Assembly (NCBI RefSeq): GCF_023159225.1
Contig: NC_063167.1
Span: 22,261,360 to 22,325,359 of the forward strand
Source: Perognathus longimembris pacificus
Lineage: Eukaryota > Chordata > Mammalia > Rodentia > Heteromyidae
Length of the DNA stretch: 64,000 nucleotides
Direction of reading: 5' to 3'
Program-made: the position numbers and the translations under genes
Shown: positions 47,822-58,991 of the stretch, piece by piece
Position numbering within the stretch: position 1 is the first letter of the stretch
How the letters are laid out: the number at the start of each line of letters is the position of its first letter
Notes under the pieces: generated by a model
Database searches by the model: none
Told to the model about the DNA's origin: nothing
The model's input: the letters and a program-made list of their open reading frames with translations, nothing else

Positions 47822-47994
47822 GTTGCAAATTGCTTTATAAACATGACTTGGGAAAACGCTGGGGAACTCATTGTAAAACGTGCAGTTACTGTTTACAGAC
47901 TTCTCCCAAGTTGATACAGAATAACTTGGGAGGAAAGCTGGAAGACTTCTGTGGTGAAGAATGCATGTCCAAATATACGGTTTTGTTCTATCAG
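47822..47994 (+). CDS. ZMYM4: ZMYM4 exon E13 (173 nt, end of finger 8 and finger 9)
   Basis: Starts GCKLLYKHDLGKRWGTHCK, closing module 8. Module 9 follows (CSYCLQTSPKLIQNNLGGK, then FCGEECMSKYTVLFYQ). Compared with the human protein as I recall it there are only conservative changes. Donor GTGAAT, complete Gln codon. Confidence 0.96.
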
Positions 47995-48750
47995 GTGAAT
48001 AAAATTCACATTTCTAGGATTTTTGAGTTGCAGCTTAAATTACTGTCTTTTTAAATTTCATGTATCATGAAAGCAATTTAGTGATTTCAAATTTTGAAAT
48101 ATTAAGCATTTTATGTTCTCTAGCAATTGTATAAGATCTAGGAAGCCTTTAATGTCATTGGAGTTTTAGTCCTTTTGCCTTTAATTTCTATAGGAGACAT
48201 ATCAGGTTTTTTGTTGTTGGTGGTGATGGTCATTTGTAGGGTTTGAACTCAGGACCTGGGCACTGTCCCTGAGCTGTTTTGCTCAGGGCTAGCATTCTAC
48301 CTCTTTGAGCCACACCTCTACTTCTAGTTTTCTGGTGGTTAACTGGAGACCAGAGTCTCATGGACATTGCTGCCCAAGCTAGCTTTGAATCTCAGTCCTC
48401 AGATCTCAGCCTCCTGAGTAGCTAGGATTATAGACATGAACCACTAATGCCCAGCCACATACTAAAGACATTAAAATACCTTAAATTATCATTTTATTAA
48501 TTAAGATGAATTTGTCTACTGAAGAATGATGGATGTTTGATGTTAAGCAAACTTCACTTTGCTATTTGCCATTTACTGGGGTATCTAGAATATGACTTGG
48601 TTTTTAAAATAGAATAAACTAAAGGATAGTCAGCCTTTGGTTTTAAATTTTTAATTCTAATTTCCCTTGTTATATGTGCTCTTTTTATTCTGCCACTCCC
48701 AAGACAGATAATTTTAATTTTTTCTTCACTATGTCCTATTTCTATTCCAG
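47995..48750 (+). other. Intron E13-E14 (756 nt)
   Basis: One antisense B1-ID SINE (48222-48462); otherwise unique. Confidence 0.8.
48222..48462 (-). mobile_element. B1-ID chimeric SINE
   Basis: Full antisense copy in the E13-E14 intron. Confidence 0.78.
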
Positions 48751-48904
48751 ATGGCCAAATGTGATGGTTGTAAACGGCAAGGTAAACTCAGTGAGTCCTT
48801 GAAATGGCGAGGGGAAATAAAACATTTCTGTAATCTGCTTTGTATCTTGATGTTCTGCCATCAGCAAACTGTATGTGACCCACCTGCACAGAGCAACAAT
48901 GCAG
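48751..48904 (+). CDS. ZMYM4: ZMYM4 exon E14 (154 nt, MYM-like module 10)
   Basis: Begins MAKCDGCKRQGKLSESLKWR and continues to FCNLLCILMFCHQQT: the last CxxC...FCxxxC module, with an extra Cys after the final pair. The end (VCDPPAQSNNA) opens the linker. The acceptor is strong (ctattccag); the donor is GTAAAG. Confidence 0.96.
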
Positions 48905-49171
48905 GTAAAGCTTAAACCAAGTAGTGAATGAAGTCAGTGGCCAATGCCAGGAGTGGCTTTTCTTCTACAGATTAGAATATTTGAATAATGATCAATTTAA
49001 TTTTATAAGATGTAAAGCATGTTATATTAAAATGCTTTTGTTAAGCACTTTAACACTAGGCAAATGAGTCATATTTTATAGCTTTCTCTGCATACTGAAT
49101 CAGACAAACCAGGAATGTTTTCCTTGGGATGACACTTAACCACTTTGTGTTTGTATTACTGGTTGTTTTTT

Positions 49172-49380
49172 GTTTTGTTTTGTTTTTGTTGCCAGTCCTG
49201 AGGCATGGACTCAGGGCCTGAACACTGTCCCTGGCTTATTTTTGCTCAAGGCTAGTACTCTACCTTTTGAGCCACAGCTCCACTTCTGGCTTTTTTCTAT
49301 ATATGTGGTGCTGAGGAATCGAACCCAGTGCTTCCTGTATACGAGGCGAGCACTTTACCACTAGGCCATATTCCCAGCCC
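49172..49380 (-). mobile_element. IDL SINE beside a B1-ID SINE
   Basis: Flanking tgtattactg on both sides. Confidence 0.87.
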
Positions 49381-49394
49381 TGTATTACTGTTTT

Positions 49395-49620
49395 TGTTGG
49401 TTGGTTATAGTACTTAAACTCAGGGCCTGGGTGCTGTCCCTTCTCCTCAAAGGATGTGCTCTATTACTTTGAGCCATAGCTCCACTTCTAGTTTTCTGGT
49501 GGTTAATTGGAGATAAGAGTCTCACTTACTTTACTGCCCAGGCTGGCTTTGAACTGTGACCCTCAGATCTCAGCCTCCTGAGTAGTTAGGATTACAGATG
49601 TGAGCCACCATTGCCTGGCT
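49395..49620 (-). mobile_element. B1-ID chimeric SINE
   Basis: Flanked by tattactgtttt on both sides, abutting the IDL at 49172. A decayed sense B1 lies at 49745-49820. Confidence 0.78.
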
Positions 49621-50054
49621 ATATTACTGTTTTGTAACTACACAAACACTCATGCACCATGGGTTCATTTAAAAAAGATCTCAGACTTCTTATATCAAAG
49701 GTCAAACAGTAAATCATGTGGCTTTGTAAATCTACCAAATAGAGACAGGTGTGATGACTGGCATATCTGTAATCCTACTGTGGTAGGAGAGAGGCAAGGT
49801 GGAGGCTGGTCTAGGCAATAGATGGATGGATGGATGAAATTTAATCTTAGAAACTTAGAATTTACAAATATAAATCTAATACTCTCTTTAATTTAAGTGC
49901 AGTATCTTTATAAATAGAAGAATGATAAGAGCCTAGTCCAGAAGCTTAAAAAAAAACCTTTTAAAATGTCAAGGCATGTTAAGAAACGCCTTAGACTTAA
50001 AAGTTCATGAAATATATTCTCTGATTTTGGGGGGGAAGGATAGGGGTTGGGGAG

Positions 50055-50452
50055 CAGTCCTTGAGCTCAATCTCAGGATGTAGATGTTGTCCCTGAGCCA
50101 CCACTTCTGGCTTTCTTTTGTAAGTTTGTTGAAGATAGTCTCATGGATTTTCCTGCCCATCTGACTTCAAACGGAGATCTCTTTAGTCTCTCTCTTTTTT
50201 TTTTTTTTTTTGGCCAGTCCTGGGGCTTGGACCCAGGGCTTGAGCACTGTCCCTGGCTTCTTTACTCAAGGCTATCGCTCTACCACTTGAGCCACAGTGC
50301 CACTTCTGGCTTTTTCTATAAATGTGGTGCTGAGGAATCGAACCCAGGGCTTCATGCACACTAGGCACACTCTACCACTAGGCCATATTCCCAGCTCCGA
50401 CTTTAGTCTCTTGAGTAGCTAGGATTTACAGGCATGAGCCATGGGGCCTGGC
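50055..50452 (-). mobile_element. B1-ID chimeric SINE split by IDL
   Basis: Outer parts 50055-50192 and 50399-50452. Confidence 0.72.
50193..50398 (-). mobile_element. IDL SINE nested in a B1-ID SINE
   Basis: Flanked by ctttagtctct on both sides; it splits the B1-ID body at 50055-50452. Confidence 0.88.
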
Positions 50453-50574
50453 TACTCTTTGATTTTTATTGGTGGATATTATGTTGGCATTTTTGTTAGT
50501 TTTAAATGAGACTGTTGCATTTTTATACAAAGATAAAGAACATGGAAGACTAACAAGTTAAAAAGCTAATAATA

Positions 50575-50790
50575 GCTGGACATCAGCAGCTTATTACTGT
50601 AGTCTTAGCTACTTAGTATGCTGAGATCTGTGGATTTTGATTTGAAACCCGTCCTAACGGAGAAGTCCATAAGATTCTTTATCTCCAGTTAACAAGCAAT
50701 AAAGGCACAAGTGGAGTTATTGGCTCAAGTGGTAGAGTGAGAAAAAGCTGAGACAGCATTCAGGCTGTGAGTTCAGTAGCTACACCAAAA
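50575..50790 (+). mobile_element. B1-ID chimeric SINE
   Basis: Sense, diverged, with a shortened ID half. Confidence 0.7.
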
Positions 50791-50958
50791 ACAACAACAA
50801 ACCTCCCCCCCCAAAAAAAAAACCCCACAAAAACTCAGTGACTTTGGTTCTGCAGAAATTACTCATTTTTGAAAGCCCTGCTTAACCCTCTGGAGACACT
50901 GGTTTCTATACAAAATGTCAATTATATGAGGTTTCTTTATTTCTGTTTTTTTAACCAG

Positions 50959-51099
50959 CAAATATTTCCATGGCTCAAGCTGCTTCTGCAGGCCCTCCAT
51001 CTCTCAGAAAGGATTCTACACCAGTCATAGCAAACGTGGTATCATTGGCAAGTGCTCCTGCTGCTCAGCCCACAGCAAACTCTAACAGTGTCTTACAAG
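50959..51099 (+). CDS. ZMYM4: ZMYM4 exon E15 (141 nt, Ala/Ser/Pro-rich linker)
   Basis: Encodes ANISMAQAASAGPPSLRKDS and on through VIANVVSLASAPAAQP to SNSVLQG. No zinc ligands; a flexible linker C-terminal to the finger array. It enters after one base and leaves after one base (symmetric). Donor GTACAG. Confidence 0.94.
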
Positions 51100-51416
51100 G
51101 TACAGCCTGATTTGGAAATGTGCATCTTGCCTTTTTGAGTTAAATACTGTGATTCTGTACCATGGATGACCATTTTCATGTTTGAGACATTCATGTTAGG
51201 AATCCGGCTTGCTCCAGTATGCCTTGGCTGTGAAGCGTGTTTTCACAAGTTGTCTCCTTACTCTTCCTAGATTCTGCTAGTTTATTTCATTGAATTGATA
51301 AAAATAGAACTTGTTAGATAGTAGTAGACATTGTGATTATGGACTGGAATCAGCTTTTAATACTAATGTCTAGATAATTGTAAATGATACTAAACTTATT
51401 TTTCATTTATATCTAG
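51100..51416 (+). other. Intron E15-E16 (317 nt)
   Basis: Unique sequence; no repeat recognised. Confidence 0.85.
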
Positions 51417-51454
51417 GCGCAGTTCCAACAGTGACAGCAAAAATCATTGGGGAT
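51417..51454 (+). CDS. ZMYM4: ZMYM4 exon E16 (38 nt micro-exon)
   Basis: Very short exon encoding GAVPTVTAKIIGD, a peptide conserved in ZMYM proteins. The acceptor is pyrimidine-rich (tttatatctag); the donor GTAAGT is consensus, as expected for a small constitutive exon. It exits in phase 0, matching E17 and also the candidate exon at 52216-52257. Confidence 0.93.
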
Positions 51455-51597
51455 GTAAGTTTTTACTATTTTTTTTTTGGTATTGACTATATTTTCTACA
51501 TTTTTATGCACTGCAAGTCATCTGAGCTATTTTGCTTCCCATTATTAAAGTAAATTTCTTAAGCTTGTTTGCTCTTTGTTTAGTAATAAGATTTTTG

Positions 51598-51814
51598 TTT
51601 GACTTGAACTCTGGGCCTAGGCACTGTCCATGAGTTTCTTTTGCTTAAGGTGAGCGCTCTATCACTTAAGCCACCACTTCTGGCATTTTTGAGTAGTTTA
51701 TTGGAGGTAAGAAGCTCATGGACTTTCCTGCCTGGGCTGGCTTTGAACCATCATCCTCAGATCTCAGCCTCCTGAGTAGCTAGGATTACAGGGGTGAGCA
51801 ACCAGCACCTGGCT
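51598..51814 (-). mobile_element. B1-ID chimeric SINE
   Basis: Ends where the TSD of the young IDL begins. Confidence 0.75.
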
Positions 51815-51827
51815 AGGACTTCTTATT

Positions 51828-52034
51828 ATTATTTTTTTTTTTGGCCAGTCCTGGGCCTTGGACTCAGGGCCTGCGCACTGTCCCTGGCTTCTTCCCACTC
51901 AAGGCTAGCACTCTGCCACTTGAGCCACAGCGCCGCTTCTGGCCGTTTTCTGTATATGTGGTGCTGGGAATCGAACCTAGGGCCTCATGTATCCGAGGCA
52001 GGCACTCTTGCCACTAGGCTATATCCCCAGCCCC
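51828..52034 (-). mobile_element. Young IDL SINE (CCGAGGCAGG subfamily)
   Basis: Perfect 13-bp TSD aggacttcttatt at 51815-51827 and 52035-52047. Confidence 0.92.
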
Positions 52035-52215
52035 AGGACTTCTTATTTAGATCTCTTATATAGTTTAGTTTCTGTAAGTACTTGGGTACCTATTTGTAGT
52101 TACTAAAGGTGTTTTAAAAATTACAGAACTTAGGCTTTTTTCCTTTTCAACCTTTTGAATACTTTATAATACATTTACATTGTGAAAAAAATTCTAAAAT
52201 GTGATTTCATTGCAG

Positions 52216-52257
52216 ATTGTGAATAAAACATTTGTAAAACCTTCAGTGCAGATGATG
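52216..52257 (+). other. Candidate in-frame microexon (42 nt) between E16 and E17
   Basis: Preceded by atttcattgcag and followed by GTATAA. Phase 0 to 0, 14 codons reading IVNKTFVKPSVQMM, compatible with the phase-0 junction of E16 and E17. Reading through the donor meets a stop at once, so openness is confined to the exon. The surrounding sequence is not a recognisable repeat. Confidence 0.35.
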
Positions 52258-52863
52258 GTATAATGACCAATCTTTTTTCACTTGTTAATAATTTTCATTT
52301 TGTCCTAAAAGAATAAATAAAGAAATAAGTGATGAGCAAAACTCCTGACTAGAATTATGGCATTTCTAAGATGTTTCCTGGTCTCTGGGATAACTTTTGC
52401 ATTGTCTGTTTGTGTGTTTTCCTGAGGACTGAACCCAGAACTTTCCATGTTAGGCAAGTACTCTATACTAGTCACGTCCTGGCCCCTCAAATTACTTAAG
52501 ACAGTGATTCTGTTATTTCTAGTCAAGTTCTCTGTGACTGATTGTTCTTCCTTTCAGTCAGGAAATAATAGTTCTTATTTTAAACTCAGTCACTATTGTT
52601 ACTGATTACCAGTGTGTTAAAACAAGATTAATGATTTTCCTTGTAAAAAAGGAAGTGGGACCTAAGTATATTAAGTCGGTATATGGTTATGAAAATACTT
52701 CTTTATCAATCGCCATTAATAGTTCAGGAATGCTATAGTTCTTACATGTTTGTTTCATCTGTGAGATTCCAATATGGTATTTCTTTACGATTACACTATT
52801 TCTTATAATTAATGGTAAGTTTTGAAAACTCCTTAGGATTCTGACTTAATTTTTTTTAACTAG

Positions 52864-53008
52864 GCAAGTACCCAAACAGATGCCCTGAAATTGCCACCTT
52901 CACAAACTCCAAGGCTTTTGAAGAATAAAGCTTTATTGTGCAAGCCCATCACACAGACTAAAGCCACTTCATGTAAACCACATACCCAAAACAAAGAATG
53001 CCAGACAG
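52864..53008 (+). CDS. ZMYM4: ZMYM4 exon E17 (145 nt)
   Basis: Encodes ASTQTDALKLPPSQTPRLLK and then NKALLCKPITQTKATSC to KECQT. Lys/Thr-rich linker with three isolated Cys residues and no CxxC pair. The acceptor follows a T-rich stretch ending in actag; the donor is GTATGT. It leaves after one base of a Glu codon. A 3.4 kb SINE-rich intron follows. Confidence 0.94.
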
Positions 53009-53212
53009 GTATGTTCCTTGGGCTTACTTTTTTGATCTGCTTACATTGAGCACACATTGTTACTTTGGTAATGTTTGATTATTTATGTGTATGGCTCAAT
53101 TTAGTTCCCAGAGCATCCATGTGAGTAAGGTATTCTCATTATCTGAGACCTAACAATGCAGACCAAAGAGAAGAAAGTTAATTGATATAGTACCATACTG
53201 TGAGCAATTCCC

Positions 53213-53450
53213 CCCTCTTCCCCCAGTCCTGGGGCTTGAACTCTGGGCCTGGGTGCTGTCCCTGAGCAATTCAGGTCAAGGCTAGCACTCTACCACTTGA
53301 GCCACAGAACCACTCCCAGTTTTTTGGTGGTTAATTGGAGGTAAGTTTCTCATGGACTTTCCTGCCAAAGTTGGCTTTGAACCATGATCCTCAGATCTCA
53401 GTCTCCTATGTAGCTAGGATTACAGGCATGAGCCACTGGCACCAGACTAA
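53213..53450 (-). mobile_element. B1-ID chimeric SINE
   Basis: Full antisense copy. Confidence 0.78.
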
Positions 53451-54324
53451 TAGGCACATTGACTGCAGTCTTGTGGAGTAGGCAGAAGCTTTAACATAAT
53501 GGAGACAGGCTGTTAACTAAGATGTGTTATTTTTCAGAGGGCCCTTAAGTTTAAACAGCTCAACATTTTGTCCCTGCTCCTTCCCCTCCCTGCATTCTGT
53601 TGCCTGTATCCAAATTAGGACCTCACAGATGCTATATTCCTACTACTTCACACTGTTTAAAAAAAAAAAATCTTTTGCCTTAGGTAGCATTTCAGGACTC
53701 ATGAACTGCTGCCACTTTGCTGGATGCTGGGTAGAATGGTAATCTCTTGTCGTTTCAGCTGCCCTTTCTTGGTGTGGAAGTTCTACCCTACAAAGTGAAC
53801 CAACCTGCCTTGTATGGGGTAGAGCTTCCATCCTGTGGTGGGAGCTAGCTGGTAGGTCGCCCCTAGCCTCTTAGTCATATACTCCAGAAATTAAACATCT
53901 AGTAAAAATTTTAGTGCTGGTGAACTATGATTGTCAGTTGGGAGGAGAGAAGCCCATTTCCCCTGCTATCGCCATTCAGTATGGATCTTCTGTCAGGTTA
54001 AGCTGAGCGAAGCTTGGGTGTGGACCAGTAGTGGCTGAAATTACATAGACATAATACTCTTACTAAACATTAATAGAGTTTTTTGCAATGTTTATTTTCC
54101 ATGTATACTTAGGACAATTCCAAATAATTGCTTTATAGTAGTTTTTTATTATTTTGTTTTTTTCATTAGGAAATGGCTCATGCTGCCATCCAAAGGTCCC
54201 AAAATTTTTTTAGACTTAAAAAGAATCCTAGATCCCTAGATATATATGGTTATCCTGTAGGCTAGTGCTTCTCAAGCATCATAGGCAAATGAATTACTTG
54301 GGAATCATACTGAGTTATTTCTTG

Positions 54325-54498
54325 CTAATGGCTGATGTTCCACCACTTCAGCCATACCTCCAGGGCTTTGTGGTGGTTATTTTGGATATGGAATCTCGTG
54401 GACTTTACTGCCTAGGCTGGCTTCAAACTCTAATCCTACAGATTTCAACCTCCTGCGTAGCTAGGGTTATAGGCATGTGCCACTGGCACCTGGCTCAT
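54325..54498 (-). mobile_element. B1-ID SINE, partial
   Basis: Antisense, ID half largely lost. Confidence 0.65.
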
Positions 54499-54599
54499 TT
54501 TTATCATTTATGTTGAGAATCTTCAGAATTCTTGCTAGTACTTTTGAAATACACAATTAATTGTGCCCTACTATATTGTTGAACACTGGAAGTGAGTTC

Positions 54600-55135
54600 T
54601 CTAATTGCAGGGAACCTTGTACTCATTAATCATTTTTTTCCTCCGTGTTCCTTTTCCCCAGCATTGCTGATGGCTATTCTACACTTTGCTTCTATGAGAT
54701 CAACATTTAAACTTCTTATATAAGTGAGGACATGTATGACTGACCTGATTTAACAGGATTTCCTTTAGATTTGTCCATGTTGCTGAAATGACAGAATTTT
54801 ATCTTTTTTTTTGGCCAGTCCTGGGGCTTGAACTCAGGGCCTGAGCACTGGCCCTGGCTTCTTTTTGCTCAAGCCACAGTGCTACTTCTGACTTTATCTG
54901 TTTATGTAGTGCTGAGAAATCAAACCCAGGGCCTCATACATGTTAGGCAAGCACTTTACCGCTAAGCCACGTTCCCAGCCCCAGAATTTCGTTGTTTGTG
55001 GCTAAATGATTGTGTGTGTGTGCACTCACATTTATTATATATCACATTTTAGTTACCCATTTTTTGGTGGACATATAAGTAGATTGCATGTCTTGGCTGT
55101 TGTGAATCATTTTACAATAAACTTAGTAATTCAGA
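54600..55135 (-). mobile_element. Ancient L1 3' end, antisense, split by IDL
   Basis: Reads like a mammalian-wide L1 (L1M-type) 3' region: ctttgcttctatgagatcaa before the SINE, and ggctgttgtgaatcatttta after it. Confidence 0.6.
54803..54982 (-). mobile_element. IDL SINE in ancient L1, internal deletion
   Basis: Lacks the ggctagcactctgccacttg part. TSD cagaattt on both sides. Confidence 0.85.
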
Positions 55136-55206
55136 ATTATCTCTCTCCTCTGTCATTTTTATTTTTGTTGATTGTGTCATTGGCATAATATCAAAACAAT
55201 CTTATC

Positions 55207-55440
55207 TCTTGGGTGCTGGTGGTTCACACCTGTAATCCTACCTGCTCAGGGGACTGAGATTATAGGATCACAGTGGAAAGCCAGCCCAGGCAGGAAAGAC
55301 TATGATACTCTCTGATCTCCAATTAACCACCAAAAAAACCATACTGGTGCTGTAGCTCAGAGTGGTAGAACAGAAACCTTGAGCAGAAAGAGCTCAGGGA
55401 CAGTGACCAGGCTCTGAGTTGAAGCCCCACAACTCAAAAT
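55207..55440 (+). mobile_element. B1-ID chimeric SINE
   Basis: Sense, complete (gggtgctggtggttcacacc start). Confidence 0.8.
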
Positions 55441-55536
55441 GACAATAAAAAAACATCCCACATGAGTGTTTTCTTAGAATAGTTTCATAGTTGTGGGTCT
55501 TGTGTTTTAAGTCTTCAATCTATTGTTTATTTCTTC

Positions 55537-55758
55537 TTGCCAGTACTTGGGCTTGAACTCTGAGCTTGGGCATCGTCCCTGAGCCTTTGTGCTCATAGCT
55601 AGTGCTCTACCATTTGAGCCACAGCTGGCTTTTTGTGCTTAATTGGAGATAAGAGTCTCATGATCTTTTTCTGCTCTGGCTGGCTTCAAACTGCAGTCCT
55701 CAGATCTCAGCCTCCTGAGTAGCTAGAATTATATGCATGAGCCACTGGCACCCGCCTT
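55537..55758 (-). mobile_element. B1-ID chimeric SINE
   Basis: Full antisense copy. Confidence 0.78.
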
Positions 55759-55912
55759 ATTTTGAGTTAATGTTTTTTAATATATGATGACCAATAGGGG
55801 GTCTAGTTTCATTCTTATGCATTTGGTTATTCAGTGTTCCCAGCACCATTCATTGAAGATACTGTCCTTCTTCAATGATATTCTTCGGGATTACAGGTTT
55901 TTTTGTTTATGC

Positions 55913-56142
55913 ATGCCAGTCCTGGGGCTTGAACTCAGGGCCTGAGGGCTAGTCCTGAGCCTTTTCACTTAAAGCTGGTACTCTACCACTGAGCCACAGC
56001 TCCACTTTTGGCTTTTTGATGATTAATTGTTGATGGGAGTCTCATGGACTTTCCTGCCCTGGTTGATTTGGAGTTGTGATCCTCAGATCTCAGCCTTTTG
56101 AGTAGCTAGGGTTAGAGACATGAGCCATCAGTGCCCAGCTGA
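55913..56142 (-). mobile_element. B1-ID chimeric SINE
   Basis: Full antisense copy, about 220 nt upstream of the E18 acceptor. Confidence 0.78.
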
Positions 56143-56363
56143 TGACAGTTATTTTTAAGCATTTCCATAACCTTGTTTTATGCAACAAGGTCATATAATT
56201 CAGTTAAATAACTCAGATTGGCCGAGCTTGTGATGTTTTACTGCCACCTTCCAAGTACAACAATGTGCCACCCTATGTAGCTTGTTTGTGTCTTTTACCT
56301 TCCCTTGCTCCCTTCTCAATAAGATTTTATTACATATATTTTAACCTACTTTTTTTCCACTAG

Positions 56364-56482
56364 AAGACATTCCAAGTGAGCCTCAGATTGTTGTGGTGCC
56401 AGTTCCTGTACCAGTGTTTGTACCCATACCTCTTCATCTTTATACCCAGTATGCTCCAGTCCCATTTGGAATTCCAGTTCCG
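56364..56482 (+). CDS. ZMYM4: ZMYM4 exon E18 (119 nt, Pro/Val-rich strip)
   Basis: Encodes EDIPSEPQIVVVPVPVPVFV continuing PIPLHLYTQYAPVPFGIPVP. The alternating Pro-Val pattern continues into E19 and is a conserved signature of this protein between the fingers and the C-terminal region. It probably forms an extended, possibly PPII-like, protein-binding strip (inference). Donor GTGAGT. Confidence 0.96.
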
Positions 56483-57032
56483 GTGAGTGGTAACCTAAGG
56501 GATTAATGCTAACTAAGCATTTTCTTCAGTTAAGATTTTGTAAATGTGTTCAGAATGTTTTCTCTTGTTTGTAAAATTACTACATTACTATTTTTACTAA
56601 ATATGTATTGACCATAGAGAAATCCACTTGTTTGTATCCCGCCTTCTCAAAATGAGTTATGATGTGGTTGGACACTAGTGTGGCTCACACTTGTAATCCT
56701 AACTATTCAGGAGGCTGAGATAATGAGAACTGAGGCTCAGAGCCAGACAGACAGAAAAGTCTATGTATATTTAAGCTCAACAGTTGTGACAAGGTTAAGG
56801 AGAAATATAAGCAAGAACAGTTTTGAAAACAAAATGAAGCTATTTCATAGGATTCTTTGGAAGGATTCAGAAACATTTTCTTGAGTTTCATAAGACTACA
56901 GTCTTATAAAAAGGAACACCAAGGGATATGGCTATAAGCATCAAGAATCTAATTTGATCATTATTTTTATACTAAAATAATGGTTTTTGACCTGTTATTT
57001 AATAAACTCTTCACTTTGTCCTTTTCTTCCAG
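56483..57032 (+). other. Intron E18-E19 (550 nt)
   Basis: A degraded sense B1 (56668-56760); the rest unique. Confidence 0.8.
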
Positions 57033-57204
57033 ATCCCTGTCCCCATGCTTATTCCATCCTCAGTGGGTAATGAAGACAAAGTCACTGAGAGTATTGAAGA
57101 CATGAAGGAAAAGCTCTCCACACATCCATTTGAAGCTGATCTCCTTGAGATGGCAGAAATGATTGCAGAGGATGAAGAGAAGGAGAAGACCCTATCCCAA
57201 GGAG
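57033..57204 (+). CDS. ZMYM4: ZMYM4 exon E19 (172 nt, end of Pro/Val strip and acidic helix)
   Basis: Starts IPVPMLIPSSVGNEDKVTES, then a predicted helical acidic segment (DLLEMAEMIAEDEEKEK). The donor is GTTAGT, unusual at +3. The bases 57206-57215 immediately inside the intron are one copy of an apparent target-site duplication of an antisense IDL SINE starting at 57216, so a mobile element lands about 11 nt from the exon edge. Confidence 0.95.
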
Positions 57205-57215
57205 GTTAGTACACT

Positions 57216-57477
57216 ATGATTTTTTTTTTTTTTTGCCAATCCTGAGGCTTGAACTCAGGGCCTGGGCACTGTTGCTGAGTTTCTTCTTTTTTTCTGCAAG
57301 TCCTGGGGCTTGAACTCAGGGCCTTAGCACTGTCCCTGGCTTCTTTTTGCTCAAGGCTAGCACTCTGCCAACTTGAGCCACAGTGCCACTTCTGGCCTTT
57401 TCTATATATGTGGTGCTGAGGAATCAAACCTAGGGCTTCATGTGTACTAGGCAAGCACCAGGCCATATTCCCAGCCA
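57216..57477 (-). mobile_element. IDL SINE with duplicated head, at the E19 donor
   Basis: Two T-rich heads in tandem (57219 and 57287), as if one IDL inserted near the start of another. TSD ttagtacact / ttggtacact at 57206-57215 and 57478-57487. Confidence 0.85.
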
Positions 57478-57761
57478 TTGGTACACTCTTTAAACAAGGG
57501 AAAACACATAGCTAAAATTTTTCAGAAAGTCACGTAAATTTAAGTTTCATCATTATTTTGTGGCTTTGTCCTTACATTCAAAAAGCCCTGGTCTATACCT
57601 AAGAATTCCATATATATCGTCAGCACCGGATAAACAGGACCTTAGCATAATGAACCTTTTAGCCAAAATAACACAGCTAAATGTCCTATGTTAATTTGGA
57701 ATGAGAGTGATGGCACACACACACATGGCACGCACACATGTGCATATGCGCAGGCAGATCC

Positions 57762-58530
57762 CAGAAGTGGAGCTATGGCTCAAGTGGTAGAACAACAGCC
57801 TTGAACAAAAAAACTAAGGAATGGTGCTCTGGGTTCAAAACCCAGTAGAGGCACAGAAAAAATAAAGAATAAAATAAAAGAAATGGAATCTGTGGCTAAG
57901 TTCCCTTTGATTGATTGGGGTTTGAACTCAAGGTGTGGGTACTGTCCCTCAGCTTTTCTGCTCAAGGCTAGTGTTCTACCACTTGAGCCGTGGCTCTGCT
58001 TCTGGATTTATTTATTTTTCTCTGGTCCTTGGACTTGAACTTGGGGCCTTGACACTGTCCCTGGTTTGAACCACAGCTATACTGACTTTAATTGGAGATA
58101 TAAGTTTCACAGGCTTTCCTGTCTGGGCTGGCTTTGAACCGTGATCCTCACATCTTAGCCCCATAAGTAACTAGGATTACAGGAGTGAGCCACTGGCACC
58201 CAGCAGTTCTTTATGCTTTTATGGGAGAAACAAAAGCAATTTCATTAGTAACCTGGTGAAAGAACCTTTTTCTATTTTGTCTTTTTTTTGAGCTGCCTTT
58301 TTTTTTTTTCCTGATCCTGGGGCTTGAACTCTATCCTTGAGCTTCTTTTACTCAAGGTTAGCACGATATCATTTGAGCCACAGCTCTATTTCCAGCTTTT
58401 TCTATGTAGTTTATTGAAAATAAGAGTCTCTTGGACTTTGCTGTCCGAGCTGGCTTCAAACTGGGATCCTTAGATCTCAGTCTCCTGAGTAGCTAGGATT
58501 ACAGGCATGAGCCACTAGTGCCTGGTTTCG
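57762..58530 (-). mobile_element. Cluster of B1-ID pieces
   Basis: A sense ID half (57762-57865), then antisense B1-ID elements at 57905-58205 (with a second ID head) and 58303-58530. Confidence 0.65.
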
Positions 58531-58991
58531 TTGAAATTCTTAATGTTCATTTATTTTATTATTAATAAAACTGTATTCTGTTTGTTCCATGTGTTGAATG
58601 CTCACAATAACTTAAGTTGTATATCTTTTAGTATAGTGGAAAAGATGATTGATTATATTTAGGCAGAGCAATTTAAAGCAGATTTGTTAGTCTTAAAGTA
58701 TGAGAGAGAGAATGAGAGAAAGAAGAGTTTCAAATAGTACAAGCATGTAAAATTAGAAGTATAAATTTTTTCATAATATCGCCTAGATGTGTAAGCACTG
58801 TTAACAATGGTAATTTATTTTACTGCTTTTGCCACTATGTTTTGTTGCCTTAATGAATCATCCTTTTTGTATGTATGAATTCTTTATATATATGCACACA
58901 TGTGAATAAATACATGTAGTCATGTATACATATGAATCAGTCATTTTTTTTAATGGATTTTGTTGTTATATGCTTTTCTTTTTTTCTTTAG

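Larger units (their letters stand above)
48905..50958 (+). other. Intron E14-E15 (2.1 kb)
   Basis: Holds adjacent IDL and B1-ID elements (49172-49620), a B1-ID split by an IDL (50055-50452) and a sense B1-ID (50575-50790). Confidence 0.8.
51455..52863 (+). other. Intron E16-E17 (1.4 kb)
   Basis: Two back-to-back antisense SINEs (51598-52034), then about 820 nt of unique sequence containing the candidate microexon at 52216-52257. Confidence 0.8.
53009..56363 (+). other. Intron E17-E18 (3.4 kb)
   Basis: Five B1-ID SINEs, an old L1 3' end split by an IDL (54600-55135), and a MIR-like trace near 53085-53180. 53460-54250 is otherwise unique. Confidence 0.75.
57205..58991 (+). other. Intron E19-E20 (1.8 kb)
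   Basis: IDL directly at the donor, a short CA/CACG repeat near 57713-57745, three B1-ID-type pieces, then unique sequence from 58540. Confidence 0.8.
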
